Positions 12,600 to 22,780 of a stretch of DNA of 64,000 bases are shown here, in pieces; within the stretch, counting starts at the first letter, position 1, and every line of letters begins with the position of its first letter. This DNA is from Torreya grandis (lineage: Eukaryota > Streptophyta > Pinopsida > Cupressales > Taxaceae): positions 1,974,001 through 2,038,000 of the forward strand of contig JARHVA010001472.1 in NCBI GenBank assembly GCA_037957365.1, read 5' to 3'. A program made the position numbers and the translations under genes. Under the pieces are notes generated by a model. That model was not told the origin of the DNA and did no database searches. It saw only the letters and a list, made by a program, of their open reading frames with translations.

Positions 12600-13901
12600 T
12601 AAAGTGCCAAGATCAATATGATTACCATCTATTAAATCCTATATCTTGTGTCTCAAATTGATGCACCTATTTGTTGTATGGCCCGATGCCCTATGAAACT
12701 CATAAAATGCATGCTGATTATATCCTCATGGAAGAGGATTTGTTGGGTCAAATTATCAAATAGGAGGGAGAGATATGATGTTACATTCTAATAACTACTA
12801 TAAAACTCTGGCTGGAGAAATTGGTATATTGGTAAATGTACACCGAGGAGGTGCTAATAAAATTACATGCTGAAGGGGCTCTAAAGCCACATTAACTATC
12901 AATTAATTTTGAGTCTTGTTATCATTGACCTTGACCTTGTATGGGAATTTTTTGTTACCCTTGGTGGTTTTTTTTGAGATACTTGTATACTTGAGTTTTC
13001 CCATTGAAATTAACTTGACTTCTTTTTCCTTTAATGTGTGACACAATTCAGTGAAGGAAGAGAATCTTTTGGACATAATTAATTCATGCAAAGCTAGTAA
13101 GAGAATCTATTTGAATAGATATTGTAAATCTTGATTGGCTATGGGGCTAGTCATATTAGCTAAGATAATCTTATATCAAAAAACATAATCTATGAGATGC
13201 TCATTTGACCTTTGTTTCTATTGTGTAACTTGGGCATATGAAACCTTGTCACCAAGGTTAATGCTAAAATGAGCTAGGAACGTGTTGGCTAAAAGATTGA
13301 ATGCATTGATCGACTGATTTAATAAACTATAGAACCATTGTAAAGAATAATCCTTTAGGATTTGTAGAAAGAGCTTGGTAAGTAGCCAATCATTTGGTAC
13401 ATAGTCCAAGCATGTTGCATAAAAATCTCTCAAATGTGTCTCTAGATCACCCTTGCCATCATAAAGAGTAAGCTTGGGTTGAACAAAACCTTGTGGTAAG
13501 GGTGTGGAAGTAATGTGACATGCCAATGGTGTATGCAGTAGATCAAAAGAGTCCAAAGACTATGTAGGTCTAGAGGCACCTTGATCAATATGTAGCACCT
13601 TGGATTGAAGAGATCTTATCTCTTGCATAAGGGCTGCCACATTAGGAGATAAAGATGTACTAGATATAGCTAGTGGAATAGAAGAAGGTTGGGTTTCTAT
13701 AAGGGGTTGTTGAGACATAGTTTCCCTCATAGTGTCATTTGCAACTGGCTGCCCTATGGTTTGAGAAGATTGACCATTGTTTACTCTTTGTTGTTCTTCT
13801 TAGAGTATTTTGAGCATGTCATCTTGCATGTCAGGGTGTTTGATTAGGAGTTCTTGAAGTTCCCTTTTATTGGTTTCATCAAAACTGGTGTATTAGGCCA
13901 T
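12600..13901 (-). pseudogene. gag: Tat-like gypsy gag, broken
   Basis: Read on the minus strand from an ATG at 13901, with a stop at the third codon. There is a charged N-terminus (DETNKRELQELLIKHPDMQ), then the gag core in the longest open piece, 13218-13556: LTLYDGKGDLETHLRDFY, LQWFYSLLNQSINAF and FLAHFSIN. The core continues past 13218 to the piece at 12903-13091. A zinc knuckle at 12665-12709 reads FYEFHRASGHTTNRC, where the first Cys is Tyr. Several stops sit at expected Gln or Trp codons. The protein would assemble the particle; the protease follows on the same strand. Confidence 0.85.
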
Positions 13902-14557
13902 TTTTAAGGTAGGAAACAATTTAAAATATGTTTATTTTTTTTTACAAAAAATTATAATAGGCGAAGTGCTAGAAAATGTAAGTACTGAATATAAAAAATG
14001 TAGAGTCCTAAGAATAGTGAATTGGAAATTGCACAAAAAGGATATGAAGCTCACAAACATGTAAGGTGATACCTCAAGAAGCAAATAGGATTTAGTACAT
14101 GAAATTAGAGTTTTGATAATGACATTTTTGAAAAATACTATGGAATTTTGAAAATGAAATTATATTTTTGATTTAAATATGCAACTAAAATTTTAGAAAA
14201 TTATTGGAACATGCTTGATTAAATAGGACCTAGTATGTGTAACTAGGGTTTTGAGATTTTTTTTTGAAATAACTATTGAATTTTGAATTTTGAAGGGATT
14301 TTCTAATTTTAATATGCTAAAAAAAATTCAAAAATTGTTGGAAAATTACTAGAAAAATACTAGGACCTAGTATGGACAACTAGGGTTTTGAAAGAAAATT
14401 ATTTTAAAATTGACAACTAAATTTTAAAATTTGAAATGAATTTTTGATTTAAATATTCAAGTAAAAATTTATAAATTTATAGGTAAAATGAGTAGGCATT
14501 TTACCCTAGGGTTTTTAAGGTTTTTGTGTGCAAACAAAGTAAGTTAGGTTTACCAAA
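13902..14557 (-). other. Leader between 5' LTR and gag of the Tat-like element
   Basis: About 650 bases of AT-rich non-coding sequence with short direct repeats such as GGACCTAGTATG (near 14105 and 14350) and AACTAGGGTTTTGA (near 14240 and 14380). The primer binding site should be next to 14557; the minus strand reads TTTGGTAAACCTAAC there, and I cannot match it to a specific tRNA. Confidence 0.5.
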
Positions 14558-15749
14558 TGATTTAACAATTTTGGGAATAATTGGGGTTTTACTCTTAATT
14601 TAGTTAAAGTGGCTGGATTGATAAATCAACAAATAATATATGGTAAATAATCTAATGATTTGTGAAAATTATTGGTAATTAGAGCTTTTCTAAAACTAGT
14701 AATAAGAGGGATAAAATAAGACTTAGCTTAAATTATGTTGATCCAACTAATATAAGATCTGATATTCACTGTGTAGGCCTAGGACATTATTACAAACAAG
14801 ATTTTGAATTTCATTTTTTAATTGGATAGGAGCATCAAAAGTGGATAGGAGTGTCACTAGAGTTGTATTCTTTGTCTGGTACTATTATCTTGAGGTTCTA
14901 AGCTTTCTGGATTTTTGTTCGATAGGTCTGTGTGACCTTGTCTTTGAAGTTTCGATAGCTGAAAGTTTGTAGAGCTCCTTATAGATCATATTTTCTCTTC
15001 AAACCATATCTTCCATTATACTTTGACTAATTTTGAGCAAGAGGGGGGGTTAATGTGTGTAAGATTCATTAGACATGGATCCACACCCCTTGTGTGGGCA
15101 CGTTGCCTACATACCAATACTCCAAAGAGGGATCAAGCCATATGTAGTTATCTCTTTGAAAGTGCTTGGTGCAATCATGATATGAGAATGTAAGGAAATT
15201 CTAAACTAGGTGTGCTTGAGATGATTAAGAACTGGTGTAAGGATTTGAATAAGCTAGAAATAGTATTGGATGGTTGTATGTAGAGAATAGGGAAATGTGC
15301 TTGAGTAGTCTTGTTTGTATTCTTGCTTGCTTTTTGATATTTGCCAACCCTTTCCAAATGATATTTGAATGGGATTTTATAAGGATCTATTGGTCATGGA
15401 TTGAATTTGATAATGTTAGGTCAACAAGGATAAGGATGGAAAACTAGAAAGAATTGACTATTGGGGCTAGAAATAGACTTGGACAACAACATAAAAAATG
15501 GATAGGAGTGGAATTGGTGCTACAGTCCTAGTGTGACACTATTGTCTTGAGTAGATGGGACTTGGGGGGATGGATTGGCCATGTAAAGAGGGTCCTGGAT
15601 TAGTTGGGATCAAGTATTAAATGCTATGGATGACTGAGAATCAGTGAAAATAAGCTTTTGAGGGTCATGAGAGCAAATAAGAGGGATATATGGATTGGGA
15701 GTCATAAGCCACACTCAAGTTACCAATTTTGCATTTTTATATGACTACA
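14558..15749 (-). repeat. LTR (5' LTR of the minus-strand Tat-like element)
   Basis: About 1.19 kb, the partner of 7644-8827. On the minus strand it starts TGTAGTCATATAAAAATGC. A TAC-to-AAA type difference separates the outer ends of the two copies. Both contain the phrase GGATCAAGCCATA followed by GTAGTTATC. Divergence is mostly transitions. Confidence 0.85.
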
Positions 15750-15931
15750 ATGGGAAATTAGGTCCTTTTTAATTTTCATTCATATAACCTTCATAGGATG
15801 ATCTATGCACCTCACTTATTATCCCATGCTTTGCATTTACTAGTTGGAGTGTCCTAGGTCTTTGATGTTGATAGGTTATCACCGTGATCACTTTTTTAGT
15901 GTGTCTCAATCTTACTAATGATTTTCACATT
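15750..15931 (+). other. Target sequence between two adjacent insertions
   Basis: A 182 bp T-rich spacer. Its left end (ATGGG) is the target duplication of the element at 7644-15749 and its right end (ACATT) is that of the element at 15932-22780. It resembles the T-rich DNA at 6.6-7.6 kb and after 22.78 kb, so it is inferred to be a piece of the same older element caught between two later insertions. Confidence 0.6.
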
Positions 15932-16980
15932 TGATGCAGGAGCATCACTTTGAGGCTAGTTTTCCTTCTAAATTTTATTTTATTTGTTTAATTTTGGCTT
16001 GATAATGGTCTAGGAGGTCTTGGAATGCTTAGACCATCCTTATATTACAATTCTAGGTGTTAGTTTTAGTGCTAGCTTGTCAAAAATTCAAAATTGGACT
16101 TTCCCACCAAAATGAGTTTTTGAATTGTTTTAATTAGATTAGTTGTTACAGGAGTGTTTGAAAGGACTTGATAATGTATAACATTATTGTAATAGTCTCT
16201 TAAATACACCATGAATCCATACCGTGGGTCTAAACTGATAATTGTAGGATATATCAACTTTGGTATATGTTCTCATTACTTAACTAGCCTTTAGTGACCA
16301 TTGGAAGGTCCAAAGGGTAGTTAGACTAGTTGTATGATGTATAAAAAGATTGGGTTTTCATGAAAGATCATTGATGAGAGTTTGGAAAGGTTCAAGTTAC
16401 AATAAAATAATCGAAGAGTACCTAGTTTTGAATAAAAAGTGTTTATAGACTCTATTTTCTATATGTTTGCATTGGTAATTGACTGTGTGTGAATGGACAG
16501 TGAAGAAAGACTCCATCAAGACTTGTTTATGAGACTTATTTTGTTTTGGAGTAGTGAAACTTTGAGTTAGGGTTTTGAAACCAAAAAATCAATTTCCATG
16601 CATTATAATCAGTCAAAATCCACAAAATTCTATGATTGGTTAGTGTTTAAGGTGCTCTACAAGATTCATGAGGTTTTAGACTTGTACAAATGGTTGGTGT
16701 ATGAAAATAAAAGACTATGTGTAATTAGGCCTTGGGAGACCTAATTAAGAGTGTATAGAGGATATACAAGTGATTTGCAGATGGTTTTATGCCAAGAAAA
16801 TTTGTGGAGAGATAGAGTTCAATAGAGGGTACTAGAAAAAGGCTTTAGTTACTGGTAACCAATCATTGATCGTCCATATAATCAAGAAAAGAAAAAAAAG
16901 GCTACAAGGAAGATTTTAAAGTTGTGATAAGTGTGTATAAGTTACAAGGTTGAGACTTTGAGAGTTTTTTCTTTACATCA
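15932..16980 (+). repeat. 5' LTR of the chromovirus-like element
   Basis: 1049 bp, starting TGATGCAGGAGCATCACTT and ending TTTACATCA, alignable along its length with 21728-22780. The primer binding site follows after three bases. Confidence 0.92.
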
Positions 16981-16983
16981 TTT

Positions 16984-16996
16984 TGGTATTAGAGCC
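16984..16996 (+). other. Primer binding site, initiator tRNA-Met type
   Basis: TGGTATTAGAGCC differs by one C-to-T from the canonical TGGTATCAGAGCC. It lies three bases after the 5' LTR end. The single transition matches the decay pattern of the whole element. Confidence 0.9.
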
Positions 16997-17091
16997 AAAC
17001 TAAGACACTTGGAATTAAGTAGATAAGGAGAGTTTCTCTGACATAAAGAGAAGCTAGGATTTATTTGAAAAATTATCTATGAGAAAACAAG

Positions 17092-18150
17092 ATGCCACCA
17101 AGGAGGAATGTAATAGGTGAGAAGGAAATAACCATATAGATGGGAGATGCAATATTTTAGGGGTTAAGGAACCTTCGAGTCAACTTTAATGCTAGACTCA
17201 CAATAGTGGAAGTTAATCAAAGAAGGGGAGTAGTCACAGGTGATTTGAGTAACCAAGAGGAAGAAGAGCCACATGGACCAAAGTTGGAAGATGAATGAGA
17301 GAGAGAAACTAAAGAGAAGATGTTTTATAGATTGATGAAGGTGGTGAAGGGGCAATGATATAATCCCAAACTAGATCTTCTAATATATGCAGGTAGCCTC
17401 AATGGAGAAGAACTTCTTGATTGAATAAGAGAGTTAGATAAATACTTTGATTTTGAAGATGTACCAGAAGAGAAACAAGCAAAGTTTTTGAGAACCAAGA
17501 TGAAGGGTCATGCATCCCTATGGTTGGATTACATAAATGATGAGAGAAGGAAGAAAGGAAAATCCAAGATCAAGTCTTGGGATAGAATGGTTTCAAAATT
17601 GAAGAGCAAGTTCAGTCCTAGTGACTACATCACCAACTTATACAAGAAACTTCAAAAATTAAAACAAAAATAGATGGGGGTAAGATAATATACCTAGGAG
17701 TTATATAAATTAAGCATTAGATCAGATCACATAGAAGATGACAATGATAAGGTGTCTAGGTTTCTCAATAGTTTGAGATATAACTTTTAGGATGAGTTAA
17801 GTCTTACTAGTCCAAACACACTAGAAGAATGATACCAATTGAACTTGGAAGTTGAATATAAACTCAATAGGAAACAAAACCAACAAAACAAAGGTATAGA
17901 TAGAATTTTTAAAGGTAGGGGTCAGAAAAAAAGGTAGAGGATATTCACAACGAAGCTAAGGGGAGTCTAATAATTCACATGAGCAACCATCTAGTTCAAG
18001 AGGATGATTTAGAGGTATAAGGCCTTATTTTAAGGGTGGATATGAATCAAGGGGTATAAGATCAGGTGGTTTTATAGGAAGGTGTTTTAAATTCAAAAAG
18101 TCTGTTGGACATACGTCATGGGAGTGCCAACAATATTAGCTAGTAGGGAG
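17092..18150 (+). pseudogene. gag: gag of the chromovirus-like element, broken
   Basis: The ATG at 17092 (MPPRRN) is in the same frame as the longest open piece at 17488-17673, which contains FLRTKMKGHASLWLDYI and SKLKSKFSPSDY, the gag core of this lineage (usually LKG.A..WW). A basic, Gly/Arg-rich region follows, then a damaged zinc knuckle near 18082-18125 (C-F-K-F...GHTSWEC, with the second Cys replaced by Phe). Stops at Trp or Gln positions (for example LLD-stop-IREL near 17425) look like G-to-A or C-to-T changes. Pol follows in another frame, so at least one net indel lies between 17673 and 18302. Confidence 0.85.
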
Positions 18151-18301
18151 TCTAAGAACTGAAAGAACAAATTAGATTACAAAGGGAGTTGAGGAGGAGA
18201 GTGTTTATTCTCCATCACTTGTGGAGGAACTTGAGGTATGATAATCATTGATAATGAGGAGAGTGATGATCAAGACACCTAAGGAGAGGGAGGCACCATA
18301 A

Positions 18302-21300
18302 ATGAAAACTCTTTTCAGGACTTCTTACAAATGCCAAAGTAAATGTTGTAAAATTGTCATAGATTTAGGAAGTATAGATAATCTAGTTTCTATTGAAATG
18401 GTTAATAAACTTGGATTAAATAAGTTACCTCAACCCACACCATACAAAGTCTCATTGTTGAACAAAGGTCAACAAGTTTTGATAAGTGAACAAATTTGGG
18501 TGGAATTTCAAGTTGGGAGGTATAAAGACAAGGTCCTTTGTGATGTCATCCCCATGGATGTTTATCATGTGATTCTTGGGAGGCCTTGGAAATATGATAG
18601 GAAAACCACTCATGATGGTAGAAGGAATGTGTAAACCTTGGTCAAAGATGGAGATAGTCATACCTGGATGCCTATGAAAGATGAAGACAATGATCAATAA
18701 GTTGGACCAAATGTGATATTGGTAAGTGATAAAGAGTTCCTAAGTGTCATGAATGAAGAGGAGTTGGGATTTGCATTGATATTCAAGCCTAGGGATGTTA
18801 TGACAACTACCAAGATAAATTAATTACATTAAGAAATATAAGACATGCTGGAGGAGTATGTATAAATTATAGTTGATGAGTTACCAAGTACATTGCCGCC
18901 TATGAGGAACATCACTCATCACATAGACTTTGTTCCTTGAGTAAGTTTACTTAATAAGATAGCCTACAAGATGACCCCTAAGGAGAATGAATAACTCAAG
19001 ATGTAAGTTCAAGAGATCTTAGATGAAGGATTGATCAAATAAATCCTTAGCCCTTGTGCAGTGTCTATAGTGTTGGTGCCTAAGAAGGAAGGTGAGTGGA
19101 TAATGTGTACAAACTCTAGGGCTATAAACAAGATCACCATTAGGTATATGTTTTCACATCCTAAGATGGAATATTTGATGGATTTATTGAGTGGATAAAT
19201 GTCTATTTCAAAACATTATCTCAAGAGTGGTTACTATCAGATTAGGATTAGATAAAGAGATGAGTGGAAAACCACTTTCAAAACTAATTAAGGATTATAT
19301 GAATGGATACTTATGCCATTTGGTTTGAAAAATTCACCAAAAACTTTCATGAGGATTATTAATGAAGTCATCAAACCTTTTATAATCAATTTTTTAGTGG
19401 TTTACTTGGATGACATAAATATCTACAACCCTAGTAAGGAGGAGCATCTTTACCATTTGCATCTAGTCATGAGAAGGCTGCAAGAAGAAAGGTTGTTAAT
19501 CAACCTCAAGAAGTGTGAGTTTATGAAGCTAGAACTAATGTACCTAGGATCCATCATATCTAAAGACATGCTAAAGATGGATAAGGACAAGTTGAAGGCA
19601 ATCATAGAGTGGACAAAACCTAGAACAACTAGAGAGGTAAGAAGTTTTCATGGACTTACAAGTTTATATAAGAAGTTTATTATAAATTTTAGTGGGATAT
19701 GTGCTCCCATAATAAACATCATTAAGGGAGACAAGAAAAGATTTATTTGGAGTGAGAAAGCTGAAAGGAGTTTCCAATGTTTGAAGCAAAGGATAATAGA
19801 GCAGCCTATACTAGTATTACCAGATTTTAATTAAGTGTTTTAGATAGAATGTGATTCAAGTGGAGTGCAAATAGGGGTTATACTAAGCCAAGAGAGTAAA
19901 CCTATAACCTATTTCAATGAAAATTTAAATGATACCATGAAAAATTACTCACACTATGACTTGAAATTATATGAAATGGTGCAAGCATTGAAGAAGTGGA
20001 TGCATTACTTAATGCCAAAAGAGTTTATTATTTATATAGACAATCATGCACTTTAATTAATTTCCAATCAACCTAAGCTAAACCAAAGACACATGAAATG
20101 GGTGGATTACATGCGAAATTTCACCTTCACCATCAAGAATAAGCAAGGACAAAGTAAAAAGGTAGTAGATGCATTGAGTAGGAGAGTCTTATTGGTGCAT
20201 GAGATACAAATTAAGAGTGTTGGTATTGATTCACTCAAGGAAATTTATGAAGATGATGAAGACTTCAAAGAAGCATACAATGTTTTCAAGCATCTAACTA
20301 CACTCAAAAAAGAGCCATTGTTGGACTATGTCATACAAGATGGATTGATATTCAAAGGGGTGAAACTATGTGTTACAAGAAGCTCAATAAGATATAATTT
20401 TATTCAAGATACACATAGTGGGAGTATGGTGGGCCACTTTGGGCTCGATAAAAACTTGGAGCAACTCACTAGACACTACTATTGGCCTAAGATGTAGGCA
20501 GAAGTGAGGAGATATGTTGAGAGATATAAAACTTGTCAATTAGATAAAGGGAAGAGTACTAATGTAGGTTTATATAAACTTGTACTAGTCCCAAATAGAC
20601 CTTGGGAATCCATAAGCATGGACTTTGTTGTTGGACTGCCTAGAACACAAAGAGGTTTTGACTCCACATATGTAGTTGTGGAATTTTTTCCCAAAATGGC
20701 ACATTTCATTCTATGTAATACCACTAATGATGACACCCATGTTGAATATTTTTTCTTCAAGGAGGTATTAAGGCTTCATGGATTGCTGCTAAACATTGTA
20801 TCTGATAGAGACATTAAGTTCTGAGGTCACTTTTGGAGGACATTGTAGAGAAAGTTAGGCACAAACTTGAGTTTTAGTTCAGCTTACCACCCTAAAAAAT
20901 ATGGTCAAATTGAGGTGGTTAATAGGAGTCTAGGGAACCTATTGAGGTGTATATCTAAGGATAATACCAAGTAGTGGGATCTTGTGTTGCCTCAAGTAGA
21001 ATTTGCCTACAATGACTCTTCCAATAGGAGCATTAACATGAGTCCTATTTAAGTGCTATATGGTATGCATCCTAGAGGAGTGTTTGAACTCAAAAATATC
21101 AATAATATAGATAAGAGGAGTTATGAAGGAGAATAATTTGTAGTGGCTATGATGGAGGTACATCAACAGGTAAAGAAACATCTAGAAGCTAGTGTGAAAA
21201 AGTATAAGAAGCAAGCAGGTGTAAGTAGAAGAGAGGTAAGTTTTCAGATTAGAGATTTGGTTTTGGCTCATCTTAGGAAGATAAGTTTTAAAAAGGTGAG

Positions 21301-21441
21301 TAAAATAAGCTGAAAATGAAGAAAATTGGTCCTTGTAAGGTACCAATGAAGTTTGTTAATAATGCCTATGATTTGGAATTGCCTAGTGGTGTAGGCATAT
21401 CACCAAACTTCAATGTTGCAGACTTATACCCTTATAAATAA
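18302..21441 (+). pseudogene. pol: pol (protease, RT, RNase H, integrase) of the chromovirus-like element, broken
   Basis: Order along the frame: protease with VIDLGSIDNLVS near 18358-18395 and VILGRPW near 18570-18590; reverse transcriptase with LMPFGLKNSP near 19310-19340 and the YLDD active site near 19404-19415; RNase H with IECDSSG near 19848 and YIDNHAL near 20034, where the usual K-E pair reads L-K, so a catalytic Glu is probably lost. Integrase begins with a zinc domain near 20410-20545 (H...H...Y-x2-C, first Cys lost) and keeps DDE candidates in SMDFV, VSDRD and IEVVN. It ends LYPYK-stop at 21441 after a frameshift near 21300. Stops are mostly changed Gln, Arg or Trp codons. The longest open pieces are 19313-19834, 20093-20497 and 20504-20824. 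Confidence 0.95.
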
Positions 21442-21727
21442 GGAGTAAAAGGTGAATATACAATATAAGGAGAAGTTAAAATAATTAAAAATTGAGAAAA
21501 AACATTTTACTCAAGTCAAATCAAATCAATTGGAATGAATTATAGATAAGTAAGTGTTCAAACAGATTAGAGTCAAACAATATTTCAAGTATTTGGTCAA
21601 ATGAAAATACCAACCAATTGAAGATGCTACATGGATGATAGAGAATGAAATTAAAAATCATGGGAATAAAATGTAAGAAATCATGGACAATAGTCCTTGA
21701 GTCTTTTTCTTTTTCCCCTAGGAGTAT

Positions 21728-22780
21728 GATGTAAGAACATCACTTCTAGGCTAGTTTTCCTTTGAAAATTTGGTATATTTATTCAATTTTGGCTTGATGA
21801 TGGTCTAAGAAGTCTTGTAATGCTTAGACCATCCTTAGTTTTCAATTATAGGTGTTAGTTTTAGTGCTATCTTGTTAAAAATTCAAATTTGGACTTTCTC
21901 ACTAAGATGAGTTTTTGAAGTTTTGAATTGTCTTGCTTAGATTAGTTGTTGCAGGGGTGTTTGAAAGGACTTGTAAATGTATAAGATTATTGTATTAGTC
22001 TATTAAAGAAACCATAAATCCATACCATGATTATAAACCCATAATTTTATGGCATAACAACTTTGGTGTATGTTCTCAATACTTAACTAGCCTTTAGTGA
22101 CCATTGGAAGGTCCAAAGGGTAGTTAGAGTAGTTATAGGACATACAAAAAGATTGTTTTTTCATGCAAGATCATTGATGATAGTTTATAAAGGTTTAAGT
22201 TCCAAGAAAATAATATAAGAGTACTTGGTTTTGAATAAAGTGTTTACATACCCTATTTTATGTATGTTTACATTGGTAGTTGACTGTGTGTGAGTAGACA
22301 GTGAAGAAAGACTCCATCAAGACTCATTTACGAGACTTCTTGTGCTTTGGAGTAGTGAAACCCTAATTAGGGTTTTGAAACGAAAATTTTATTTCTAGGA
22401 ATTATAATTGGTCAAATTTTGTAAAATTTTGTGATTATTTAGTGTTTAAGGTGCTCTACAAGATTCATGAGGTTTTAGACCTGTACAGATGGTTGGTATA
22501 TGGAAACGAAAGACTGTGTGTAATTAGGCCTTGGGATACCTAATTAGGAATGGATAAAAGCTAGAAAAGTGATCTGTAGGTGGTTTTAAGCTAAGAAAAT
22601 TTGTGGAGAGATAGATTTCAATAGAAGGTACTAGAAAAAGGCTTTATTTTTTGGTAACCAATCCTTGATCATCCATACAATCAAGAAAAGCCAAAAAAAG
22701 GCTATAAAGAAGCCTTTAAAGTTGTGATAAATGTGTATAGATTACAGGGTTGTGATTTTGAGAGTGTTTTCTCTGCATCA
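21728..22780 (+). repeat. 3' LTR of the chromovirus-like element
   Basis: 1053 bp, starting TGATGTAAGAACATCACTT and ending CTGCATCA. It is followed by the target duplication ACATC. Just upstream, where a polypurine tract is expected, there is a mostly pyrimidine run (CTTTTTCTTTTTCCCCTA) and then only GGAGTA. Confidence 0.92.

Larger units (their letters stand above)
7644..15749 (-). mobile_element. Tat-like Ty3/gypsy element, minus strand, gag and protease only
   Basis: Two direct repeats of about 1.19 kb (7644-8827 and 14558-15749) bound a 5.7 kb interior. On the plus strand both start TGATTTAACAATTTT; the right copy ends ACTACA. The flanking bases are TTGGG and ATGGG, a target duplication matching at four of five positions. 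Orientation is minus: gag and protease read on that strand, and beside the left LTR the minus strand carries a purine tract (AAACGGGGGACAA). No reverse transcriptase, RNase H or integrase was found in the 3.1 kb between the protease and the 3' LTR, which holds decayed tandem repeats instead. It is therefore a non-autonomous element that would need pol supplied in trans. Confidence 0.85.
15932..22780 (+). mobile_element. Chromovirus-like Ty3/gypsy element with gag and pol, inactive
   Basis: A structurally complete 6.85 kb element: LTRs 15932-16980 and 21728-22780, an initiator-Met type primer site at 16984-16996, gag, then protease, reverse transcriptase, RNase H and integrase in gypsy order. 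Flanks are ACATT and ACATC, a 5 bp target duplication with one C/T difference. The integrase tail ([26 protein letters not shown]) is of the type found in plant chromoviruses. No chromodomain is visible after it, so the clade is unresolved. All reading frames carry many stops, so the copy is dead. Confidence 0.95.

Noticed and set aside
18452..18697. Minus-strand ORFs inside the gag-pol at 18.4-20.8 kb
   Set aside because: They are shadows of the plus-strand protease and integrase frames.
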